DNA from: Gammaproteobacteria bacterium
Lineage (GTDB): Bacteria; Pseudomonadota; Gammaproteobacteria; Pseudomonadales; Pseudohongiellaceae
DNA length: 64,000 nucleotides
Direction of reading: 5' to 3'
Assembly (NCBI GenBank): GCA_030828385.1
Contig: JAURCS010000011.1
Location: 1-64,000 of the forward strand
The notes beneath the pieces were generated by a model, which had not been told where the DNA came from, searched no databases, and saw only the letters and a program-made list of their open reading frames with translations. Below are positions 44,204 to 51,611 of this stretch, piece after piece. Every line of letters starts with the position of its first letter. Positions within the stretch are counted from its first letter, which is position 1. A program made the position numbers and the translations under genes.

Positions 44204-45058
44204 TTGGATCGCTATGTTGTTATAGGCAACCCGGTAAGTCACAGTAAATCGCCCCTGATTCATTCCCAATTTGCCCTGCAAACAGGACAGGCAGTTCAAT
44301 ATGACGCCTTGCTGGCAGAGCAGGGTAAGTTTCCACAGTGTGTCACAGACTTTTTTGCTGAAGGTGGTAAAGGCGCAAATGTTACTGTGCCATTTAAACT
44401 GGAGGCATTTGATCTGTCGGAGCATTTGTCAAAAGAGGCACAGAGAGCAGGTGCAGTGAACACACTGTATCTCAATAGCAGGCAAGAGTTGTGTGGACAT
44501 AACACCGATGGCCTGGGCCTGGTGACCGATCTTGTCGATAATTACCACGGGGTATTGTCTGGTAAACGCCTGCTTATACTTGGCGCAGGTGGTGCTACTC
44601 GGGGAATATTGCAGCCACTGCTTGACCAGCAACCGAAAGAGATCTGCATTGCCAACAGAACAGTCGCCAAGGCAGAAGCACTGGCAGAGTATTTTTCCAG
44701 GCTGTCCACGCTGGATGAAGTAAGTAGTAAAAGCACGCTCAGTATTTCCGGATGTGGTTTCAGCGATCTCGACAGCAGCCCTTTTGACTGGATTATCAAT
44801 GCAACCTCAGCCAGCCTGCAGGGTGAAATGCCGGCCTTGCCGGCAGGTCTGGTGAATGCCGATACCTGGTGCTATGACCTGATGTATGCCAGCGGACTTA
44901 CACCTTTTGGTGTCTGGGCCCAGGCCGCAGGTGCCGCTAAAGTCATGGATGGTCTGGGTATGCTGGTAGAACAGGCCGCGGAATCATTTGAGCTATGGCG
45001 AGGCGTCAGACCAAAAACACAGAAAGTGATTGCGATGTTGAGAAAGTCAGCAAGTTAA
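44204..45058 (+). CDS. aroE: Shikimate 5-dehydrogenase
   Basis: AroE reduces 3-dehydroshikimate with NADPH in aromatic amino-acid synthesis. The 284-residue protein starts at TTG (44204). It has the shikimate-binding start YVVIGNPVSHSKSPLIHSQF, the catalytic lysine in NVTVPFKLEAFDL and the aspartate in HNTDGLGL. The NADP-binding loop LLILGAGGATRGILQPLL continues with ANRTVAKAEAL. It is convergent with the carbonic anhydrase gene; a CCAAGGCCTTGG palindrome (45067-45078) in the short gap between them may be part of a shared terminator. Confidence 0.96.
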   Translation: MDRYVVIGNPVSHSKSPLIHSQFALQTGQAVQYDALLAEQGKFPQCVTDFFAEGGKGANVTVPFKLEAFDLSEHLSKEAQRAGAVNTLYLNSRQELCGHNTDGLGLVTDLVDNYHGVLSGKRLLILGAGGATRGILQPLLDQQPKEICIANRTVAKAEALAEYFSRLSTLDEVSSKSTLSISGCGFSDLDSSPFDWIINATSASLQGEMPALPAGLVNADTWCYDLMYASGLTPFGVWAQAAGAAKVMDGLGMLVEQAAESFELWRGVRPKTQKVIAMLRKSAS

Positions 45059-45106
45059 ATCGCAGCCCAAGGCCTTGGCATTTTAAATCTGCATATCGAC
45101 TGGGTT

Positions 45107-45652
45107 TTATTTCAGTACTTCAGATGAATTGTGGTGCAGGTCTTTCAGTTTTACATAATGTTTAGCGCTGTAAAGCAGAAAGTCGATTTCTTCCTGGCGT
45201 AAATCGCGCACGCGTTGGGCCGGGGAGCCAACATAGAGTCCGCCACTGGTCAGCGTCTTGCCGGGAGAAACCACACTGCCGCCACCAAGAATGATATCTG
45301 ATTCTATAACCGCCCCATCCATAACGATTGCCCCCATCCCGATCAGCACCCGATCCTGAATTTTACAGCCATGCAGAACTGCCTTATGGCCTATCGTCAC
45401 ATCGCTGCCGATACTAAGCGGGAAGCCATCAGGGCCGAATGATTCGGCAGAGGTACAGTGTAAAACCGAGCCATCCTGAATATTGGTGCGATCCCCAATA
45501 CGGATACTGTGTACGTCACCGCGAATGACAGTAAGTGGCCAGACCGAAGAGTCGACCCCGAGCACAACATTGCCAATCACGACAGCACTGTTATCGATAT
45601 AAGCTCGGTCACCAATTTTCGGGTTGAATTCCATGTAACTTCGTACTGTCAT
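45107..45652 (-). CDS. Gamma-class carbonic anhydrase-like protein
   Basis: The 181-residue protein (start at ATG 45652, MTVRSYMEFNPKIGDRAYID, with AGGA eight bases upstream) is a left-handed beta-helix of hexapeptide repeats. Conserved histidines are in GDVHSIRIGDR and TIGHKAVLHGC, which bind zinc in the family (YrdA/PaaY type). Some members are active carbonic anhydrases, others are thioesterase partners or inactive. Its location next to aroE is the usual one in Pseudomonas. Substrate not assigned. Confidence 0.88.
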   Translation of the reverse strand: MTVRSYMEFNPKIGDRAYIDNSAVVIGNVVLGVDSSVWPLTVIRGDVHSIRIGDRTNIQDGSVLHCTSAESFGPDGFPLSIGSDVTIGHKAVLHGCKIQDRVLIGMGAIVMDGAVIESDIILGGGSVVSPGKTLTSGGLYVGSPAQRVRDLRQEEIDFLLYSAKHYVKLKDLHHNSSEVLK

Positions 45653-45732
45653 TGGATTTTCCTGAAGAATGAGCAATAGTTTCCTGCGAACTGATTATTT
45701 TCCAATTTTCAACTTTAAACAAGGGAAGCTGG

Positions 45733-45763
45733 TTGGTAAAAGCAAAAAAATTGCTGGTATAAT
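45733..45763 (+). promoter_or_regulatory. Candidate promoter upstream of the coxB remnant
   Basis: TTGGTA (45733-45738) and a perfect TATAAT (45758-45763) are 19 bp apart and point toward the coxB fragment and ctaA. The rest of the 196-bp gap shows no gene. It would still drive transcription of the heme A synthase genes. Confidence 0.45.
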
Positions 45764-45872
45764 GCGCGCCCCTTAACAAAGTAGCTGTACTTGCGATTAG
45801 GGGTGTTCATAGCCCGGTGTAGCCTGCTTTTTTTCCGCCGGGAAAGCATCCATTCAGGTACAACGCGGAAAC

Positions 45873-46232
45873 TTGGAAAGCATGCAGGGCATTGACATGA
45901 ACGTGATGATCTTTTGGGTGTGCGTTGCCGTAGGTACAGTTGTCTATGGGGCTATTATCTGGTCACTGGTCGCATACAGAAAGACCAAAAAACAGGAAGC
46001 CTCTTTTCACAAAAGCACTGCAGCCGAGATTGCCTGGACCGTTATACCGCTTCTGATCATCATTGCCATGACGATTCCGGCGGCAAAACTGCTGATTCGT
46101 CTGTATCAGAGTGATACCGGTAAGACCGAAGGCAGGCTGGAACAGACTGGTCGTTCCCAGCTGGTTATTGATAATCAAAGCCAGCACGTTCTAATTGCAA
46201 ATATACCGGCTAATTGCAGACACACAGGTTAA
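45873..46232 (+). pseudogene. coxB: Truncated cytochrome c oxidase subunit II (coxB 5' remnant)
   Basis: The first 80 or so residues match the two-helix membrane hairpin of subunit II (MIFWVCVAVGTVVYGAIIWS; HKSTAAEIAWTVIPLLIIIA; AAKLLIRLYQSDTG). The copper-A cupredoxin domain that should follow is completely absent, replaced by 36 unrelated residues and a stop. No signal peptide is visible at the start (TTG 45873 or ATG 45894). coxA, ctaG, coxC and surf1, expected next, are missing; ctaA follows at once. The arrangement looks like a large deletion or a collapsed assembly. Confidence 0.8.
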
Positions 46233-46277
46233 TTCAGGAAATACAGTACAGTTAAGTCAGCCTTCACGCTGAAGTTT

Positions 46278-47309
46278 ATGAGAAATCAAATGAAAAGCGA
46301 AAAACCATCCTATTCACTGGTTCTATTTGCCACCTTTTTTGCGGTGGTGGTTGTAATACTTGGTGCCTGGACCCGGCTGGAAGATGCCGGTCTGGGATGC
46401 CCTGATTGGCCGGGATGCTACGGATTTATAACGGTACCGGAAACGGCTGAGGAAATTGCCCAGGCAGAAGCCGCGTATCCTGACGCCCCGTTTGAAGCGG
46501 AAAAGGCCTGGCCGGAAGTCATTCATCGCTATTTTGCCAGTACTCTGGGCTTACTCATTGTCATCATTAATGTGGTCGCCTGGAAAAACCGGAATATCCC
46601 GGGCCAGCCTTTCAAATTACCTCTTTTTCTGTTGTTTATGGTCATTGCCCAGGGGCTTTTCGGTATGTGGACCGTCACCTTAAAACTGTGGCCACAAGTG
46701 GTAACGACCCATTTGCTGGGTGGCTTCACCACGCTGAGTCTGCTTTGGCTGCTAAGTTTGCGACTCAATAACCGTCCCTGGCAACAACCCAATATTCCGA
46801 TACGGCAATGGACAAGCCTCAAGCCTCTGGCCCTGACGGCATTGGTTTTGCTGGTTGTTCAGATTTTCCTGGGCGGTTGGACCAGCTCTAATTATGCTGC
46901 GTTGGCCTGTCCTGACCTGCCTGCCTGTCAGGGCCGTTGGTGGCCGCCAATGGATTTTGGTAATGGATTTAATATCACTCAGGAAATTGGTCCCAACTAT
47001 CTTGGCGGTCAAATGGATGGCGAGGCGAGGGTAGCTATCCATATGATGCACCGCATAGGCGCGATGCTGGTAACCCTGGTTATTGGTTTTCTTGTATTCA
47101 AGCTATTCAAGAATGCAGGTGGTAGTGAGATGAAAAGACTTGCTTCCGTGCTGCTGGGGCTTCTCATACTTCAAGTGAGCCTTGGTATCAGCAATATTGT
47201 TTTTGCGCTGCCTTTATGGGTTGCGGTTGCACACAATGCCGGGGGTGCTTTACTATTGCTCACCCTTGTCACCCTCAATTACCGATTAAATAAAGCGTCC
47301 ACTTTTTAG
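46278..47309 (+). CDS. ctaA: Heme A synthase (COX15/CtaA family)
   Basis: This enzyme oxidises heme O to heme A in the inner membrane for aa3-type oxidases. The 343-residue protein has about eight membrane helices with paired heme-ligand histidines, seen in EVIHRYFASTLGL, VVTTHLLGGFTTL, IHMMHRIGAMLVTL and VAHNAGGALLLL. The signature LGAWTRLEDAGLGCPDWPGCYG and the second-half repeat NYAALACPDLPACQG are intact. It may start at ATG 46278 or at the ATG four codons later. It remains although its oxidase genes are gone from this locus. Confidence 0.93.
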   Translation: MRNQMKSEKPSYSLVLFATFFAVVVVILGAWTRLEDAGLGCPDWPGCYGFITVPETAEEIAQAEAAYPDAPFEAEKAWPEVIHRYFASTLGLLIVIINVVAWKNRNIPGQPFKLPLFLLFMVIAQGLFGMWTVTLKLWPQVVTTHLLGGFTTLSLLWLLSLRLNNRPWQQPNIPIRQWTSLKPLALTALVLLVVQIFLGGWTSSNYAALACPDLPACQGRWWPPMDFGNGFNITQEIGPNYLGGQMDGEARVAIHMMHRIGAMLVTLVIGFLVFKLFKNAGGSEMKRLASVLLGLLILQVSLGISNIVFALPLWVAVAHNAGGALLLLTLVTLNYRLNKASTF

Positions 47310-47330
47310 ACCATGAGTTAAGCCTAGATA

Positions 47331-48236
47331 ATGAGCCAAGCCTCCTTTTTCAAACCTGCCAATGATGCAGGAAACAAAACTGCCAGCTGGCGGGATTACT
47401 ACGAAATGTGTAAGCCCCGCGTGGTCATGATGATGATCCTGACCTCGCTGATCGGTATGTTCCTTGCCGTCCCGGGTATGGTTGCCCTGGATATTCTTAT
47501 CTGGGGAAATCTTGGTATTGCTCTGGTTGCCAGTGCCGGCGCCGTGGTCAATCACCTGATTGACCATCAGGTCGACACTATCATGCAGAGGACCATCAAA
47601 CGGCCGATTCCCCAGGGTAAAGTCAGTCCGGTACAGGCTTTGCTGTTTGCATTGGGTATTTGTTTACTTGGAATGCTGATACTTATTTTTCTGGTAAACC
47701 CCCTGAGCGCCTGGCTGACTCTGGCCTCTTTTGTTGGCTATGCCATTATTTATACCGGATTTCTGAAACGCGCGACGCCACAGAATATTGTTATTGGCGG
47801 TCTTTCCGGCGCCATGCCACCGCTACTTGGATGGACTGCTGTCACCGGCACTGTCGATCCCAATGGTTTGCTTTTGGTATTAATTATTTTTGCCTGGACC
47901 CCACCACATTTCTGGCCACTGGCTATTCATCGCAAAAGTGATTACGCCAAGACAGACATTCCAATGCTGCCAGTCACCCATGGGGATCCACTGACCAAAC
48001 TGCATACTCTGCTTTACACAATTATCATGTGCCTGGTCACTATCCTGCCTTACCTTACCGGGATGAGCGGGCCTCTTTATCTGGCAGCGGCCATTTTATT
48101 GGGCGGCGGGTTTCTGTATCACTCTTTGCGACTGCTTGTTACCGACAATCCCCGTGCAGCCTTAACGACTTTTCGCTATTCGATTGTCTATCTGATTGCG
48201 CTGTTTATAGCGTTATTGATAGATCACTATCTATAA
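47331..48236 (+). CDS. ctaB: Protoheme IX farnesyltransferase (heme O synthase)
   Basis: CtaB (CyoE) attaches a farnesyl group to heme B, giving heme O for bo3 oxidases or as precursor of heme A. The 301-residue prenyltransferase has nine likely membrane helices. Its aspartate-rich motif is NHLIDHQVDTIMQRTIKRPI and the second conserved region DYAKTDIPMLPVTHGD. It lies 21 bp after ctaA. Its product could also serve oxidases encoded elsewhere. Confidence 0.95.
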   Translation: MSQASFFKPANDAGNKTASWRDYYEMCKPRVVMMMILTSLIGMFLAVPGMVALDILIWGNLGIALVASAGAVVNHLIDHQVDTIMQRTIKRPIPQGKVSPVQALLFALGICLLGMLILIFLVNPLSAWLTLASFVGYAIIYTGFLKRATPQNIVIGGLSGAMPPLLGWTAVTGTVDPNGLLLVLIIFAWTPPHFWPLAIHRKSDYAKTDIPMLPVTHGDPLTKLHTLLYTIIMCLVTILPYLTGMSGPLYLAAAILLGGGFLYHSLRLLVTDNPRAALTTFRYSIVYLIALFIALLIDHYL

Positions 48237-48289
48237 ATTCCTGACCCTATACTCATTGCAGTATTATTCAGCACCCTGAACTAATCGGC

Positions 48290-48937
48290 ATGGATACAAA
48301 GCCTTTGAAAATAATCATGTCATTGCTGGCCGGTATTTCGGTTCTTACCGGCAGCTTACTGGTTTATCTTTTCATTGCGGCAAACCAGGTGACTACAGAG
48401 TCACTGCGTAATGACAGTTTTTTTGTTTACGATGCCCCAATTGAAATTGACGAATTCAGCCTGACGGATCACAACAGCGAACCTTTTACCCGTAGCGCAC
48501 TGGAAGACAAATGGACACTGGTGTTTTTTGGCTACACGTTTTGCCCGGATATTTGTCCAATCACCATGGCGGCGATCAAACAGTTTTATGACCTGCTGGA
48601 AGATAATGGCCTGGAATCAGATGTGCAGGTGGCCATGATCAGTGTTGACCCTAACCGCGATACACCGGAAAAACTGGCCCAATATGTTGGTTTCTTCAAT
48701 CCGGAATTTATCGGTCTGACGGGTGATTACAACAATCTTTATACGATGGCGCGTAAAATGAACGTGGCATTTTCCTATTTGCGCGTTGATGATGATAATT
48801 ATCTGGTAACTCACAATGGAGAAATAATGCTGATAGATCCACTGGGAAATAATGTGGGCTTTTTCAAAGCGCCTTATGATCCGCAGCTGATGCTGGATAA
48901 CTTTCGTGCAGTTAAAAAGTTTAGCGCAAAAAATTAA
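48290..48937 (+). CDS. SCO1/SenC family copper chaperone
   Basis: SCO proteins deliver copper to the CuA site of oxidase subunit II. The 215-residue protein is anchored by an N-terminal helix (IIMSLLAGISVLTGSLLVYLF) and has a thioredoxin-like fold outside. The copper ligands are C85 and C89 (TFCPDICP) and H175 (LVTHNGEI). It would have served the CoxB whose CuA domain is missing here. It ends 18 bp from the convergent znuB. Confidence 0.93.
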   Translation: MDTKPLKIIMSLLAGISVLTGSLLVYLFIAANQVTTESLRNDSFFVYDAPIEIDEFSLTDHNSEPFTRSALEDKWTLVFFGYTFCPDICPITMAAIKQFYDLLEDNGLESDVQVAMISVDPNRDTPEKLAQYVGFFNPEFIGLTGDYNNLYTMARKMNVAFSYLRVDDDNYLVTHNGEIMLIDPLGNNVGFFKAPYDPQLMLDNFRAVKKFSAKN

Positions 48938-48954
48938 TTCCGCGTGACGCGTCC

Positions 48955-49743
48955 TTAGCCTTTCTCGCCGCTGACAGCAACCCTCGAAAAAATAAACAGC
49001 AAGCTGGTCATGACCACGATGCTTGGACCGGTAGGTGTATCCCAGAACCAGGACGCCGCCAAACCACCGCAAACCGCAATACAGCCTACGATACTCGCCA
49101 TAACCGACATGGATTCAGGCGTTTTGGAAAATGCTCTTGCGCAGGCGGGAGGAATAATGAGAAGGGAGGTAATAAGTAACACACCAACCACTTTCATGGA
49201 AACTGCAACTATCAATGCAATCAATAACATCAGTAAAAGTCGCAGACGAGTAACATTGAGGCCCTCAACCTGGGCAAGTTCCTGATGAAGTGTGATTGTT
49301 AACAGACGATTCCAGTTGGCAAAAAGTACGCCCAGGACTATACAAACGCTGGCACCAATCCAGATAAGGTCGTTCCACGATACGGTAAGTAAATCACCAA
49401 ATAAATAGGCCATCAGGTTTATCTGGTTATCAGTAAAACTGATCATGACCAGTCCAAGCGCAAGAGAAGTGTGGGCAAGGATTCCAAGAATAGTATCGGT
49501 AGAAAGGCCGCGACGGTTTTCCATCATCACCAGGGCAACAGCCAGAAGCATGCAGGCAACAATGACGGATAACTGTAGACTTATGTCAAGAATCAGGCCG
49601 AGCGCAATACCAAAAAGGGCTGAGTGGGCGAGGGTATCGCCAAAATAAGACATCCGGCGCCACACTACAAAGCATCCGAGCGGTCCTGCAATGATGGCAA
49701 CCATCAAGCCGGCTAACAATGCACGTATAATAAAATCAGCCAT
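48955..49743 (-). CDS. znuB: Zinc ABC transporter permease
   Basis: ZnuB is the membrane channel of the high-affinity zinc importer. The 262-residue protein has about eight hydrophobic helices and the family motifs GCFVVWRRMSYFGDTLAHSA, ALFGIALGL and SLLIIPPACARAFSKTPESM. It is 24 bp downstream of znuC and belongs to one transcript. The permease family also carries manganese, but the clustering with a ZnuA protein supports zinc. Confidence 0.93.
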   Translation of the reverse strand: MADFIIRALLAGLMVAIIAGPLGCFVVWRRMSYFGDTLAHSALFGIALGLILDISLQLSVIVACMLLAVALVMMENRRGLSTDTILGILAHTSLALGLVMISFTDNQINLMAYLFGDLLTVSWNDLIWIGASVCIVLGVLFANWNRLLTITLHQELAQVEGLNVTRLRLLLMLLIALIVAVSMKVVGVLLITSLLIIPPACARAFSKTPESMSVMASIVGCIAVCGGLAASWFWDTPTGPSIVVMTSLLFIFSRVAVSGEKG

Positions 49744-49767
49744 AGAGTTGTCGCCTGAATCCTGCCT

Positions 49768-50520
49768 TCATTTTTCTCTTTTTTCTACGATATCACCACC
49801 AAGATCATGACTGTGGTTGTGATGATGAGTATAGACCGCAAGAGTCTCGGCATCCTTTTTGCCAAATAATTCCAGATAGGCAGGGTCATTGCTTACCTGC
49901 TCAGGATGGCCATGGCAGCACACGTGCTGATTAAGACAGATCACTTCATCGGTGGCTGACATAACCAGATGCAAGTCGTGGGAAACAAGTAAAATGCCAC
50001 ACTTGTGCCGGGTCCTGATATTTTCAATAAGTCGGTAAAGCTCGGCTTGTCCATTCACATCAACTCCCTGCACAGGTTCATCGAGCACCAGTAACTGGGG
50101 TGCCTGAATCAAGGCCCTAGCCAGCAAAACCCGTTGCAGTTCACCACCAGAAAGGGAATGCAGCTGGCTATTAAGTAATGCGCTCGCTCCTACCTCTTTC
50201 AGGACGCCACCTATTTCACTGCGGTTTGCATTTACCGCCAGTTTTAGGAAGCGGTCAACAGATACCGGCATGCTGGGATCTATATGCAGGCGCTGGGGCA
50301 TATAGCCAACACTCAGGCCTTTTCTCAGGGTAATTGTGCCACTAGAGGGTTGCACCAGTCCAAGTACTATTTTCACCAGTGAAGTTTTTCCAGCCCCATT
50401 GGGACCAATCAAGGTGACAATCTGCTCTTTGGCTACCTGCAGGGATATATTGTTTAGAATTTGCCGCTGCTCAATTTCCAGCGAAATATTGCTGGCATTA
50501 ATAAGGAAATTTTCGTCCAC
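49768..50520 (-). CDS. znuC: Zinc ABC transporter ATP-binding protein
   Basis: ZnuC drives zinc import. The 250-residue protein has Walker [14 protein letters not shown] (about residues 38-46), the signature [15 protein letters not shown] and Walker [13 protein letters not shown]. It ends with a His-rich tail ([14 protein letters not shown]) common in ZnuC and suggestive of metal sensing. The start is at an ATG at 50520. Unlike in Pseudomonas, no zur regulator gene precedes it. Confidence 0.95.
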   Translation of the reverse strand: MDENFLINASNISLEIEQRQILNNISLQVAKEQIVTLIGPNGAGKTSLVKIVLGLVQPSSGTITLRKGLSVGYMPQRLHIDPSMPVSVDRFLKLAVNANRSEIGGVLKEVGASALLNSQLHSLSGGELQRVLLARALIQAPQLLVLDEPVQGVDVNGQAELYRLIENIRTRHKCGILLVSHDLHLVMSATDEVICLNQHVCCHGHPEQVSNDPAYLELFGKKDAETLAVYTHHHNHSHDLGGDIVEKREK

Positions 50521-50692
50521 AACAGGGAATCCGGCTAAGAGAGTTTGAGAATGATATGGCAGGATTGTGCAGTATATTTTTTATGCTGAACACTTGATTC
50601 CTGTGGTATTCATTCAGGGTGATATATCATAGCATCTTTTAAATGCACGGCTTACTGGCTGAGCAGTTTCTGACAGGTTTTTCTCTTTAACT
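50521..50692. promoter_or_regulatory. Divergent znuCB / znuA intergenic region
   Basis: Both promoters of the zinc importer should be here, and Zur control would be expected. The only palindromic candidate is TGATATATCA (50620-50629), which resembles the AT-rich core but not the full Zur consensus. No zur gene fits in 172 bp. Confidence 0.3.
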
Positions 50693-51541
50693 ATGCGCAC
50701 ATTATTGCTGATTATCTTTCTTCTGCCTGGGCTTAATACCCAGGTTTTTGCGCAGTATTCTGTGGCTGCCAGCATTCGACCACTACAATTAATTGCAGCA
50801 GCCATAACTGAAGAGGTTTCTCAGCCACAACTGGTGATGGATGGCTCCCAGGATCCACATCATCCCTCGCTTAGACCTTCACAACGCCGCACCATGAACC
50901 AGGCAGATATTTTTATCTGGATTGGACCGCAACTTGAAACGGGTATGGAGGCAATAATTGGCGAGCTCGATGCGCTGGTTATGACAGTTATAAATCTCGA
51001 CGGCCTTACAGTGTATCCACTTAACGCCAGTGTCGACCCTCATGTCTGGCTTGATAGCAATAATGCCGGAATAATTGCAGATGCGCTGGCAGCAAATCTG
51101 ATTGAACTCGACCACGAAAATGAAGCGCGCTATTTACAAAACCTTGCCCGCTTCAGGGCGGGCTTGAAAAGCCTGGAGAATGAGCTCAGGAAAACGGTTG
51201 ATCCTGACAGCTTCCCAGCCTTTGCTGTATACCATAATGGCTACCAGTATTTTGAAAAGCAGTTGGGGCTTTTTCATCTGACCAGCTTTACCGATAATGA
51301 GGAAATACAACCCGGGATAAGGCGTGTCATGGAAATAAAATCCCAACTCAATGCCAGCAATGTGAACTGTATTGTGGTTGATCCCTCTGTAAATTCAGGG
51401 AACCTTCACAATCAACTTGAGCGTGATAGCTTGCATTTTATTTCCGTTGATGTACTTGCCCATGATATTCCTCTATCAGGGGATGGCTATTTCCAGTTTA
51501 TGCAAAAGCTGGCAGCAAAATTTGCTTCCTGCCGTGACTAA
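50693..51541 (+). CDS. znuA: Zinc ABC transporter substrate-binding protein
   Basis: ZnuA is the periplasmic zinc-binding component. The 282-residue protein has a signal peptide (LLLIIFLLPGLNTQVFA). It carries metal-ligand histidines in GSQDPHHPSLRPSQ, DPHVWLDSNNAG and VYHNGYQYFEKQLG, with an acidic ligand expected near the C-terminus. The long His-rich loop of typical ZnuA proteins is absent, making it a compact version. It is divergent from znuCB. Confidence 0.92.
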   Translation: MRTLLLIIFLLPGLNTQVFAQYSVAASIRPLQLIAAAITEEVSQPQLVMDGSQDPHHPSLRPSQRRTMNQADIFIWIGPQLETGMEAIIGELDALVMTVINLDGLTVYPLNASVDPHVWLDSNNAGIIADALAANLIELDHENEARYLQNLARFRAGLKSLENELRKTVDPDSFPAFAVYHNGYQYFEKQLGLFHLTSFTDNEEIQPGIRRVMEIKSQLNASNVNCIVVDPSVNSGNLHNQLERDSLHFISVDVLAHDIPLSGDGYFQFMQKLAAKFASCRD

Positions 51542-51611
51542 ACTGAAGCTGTATAGTGCAGGAGAAGCCTGTGAAAAATTTAAATCTTAATGTCTGAGAA
51601 AGCAGAGCAGC

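Noticed and set aside
45764-45872. tRNA-like or leader RNA after the TATAAT at 45758
   Set aside because: The sequence cannot be folded by eye into a cloverleaf and lacks a T-loop consensus.
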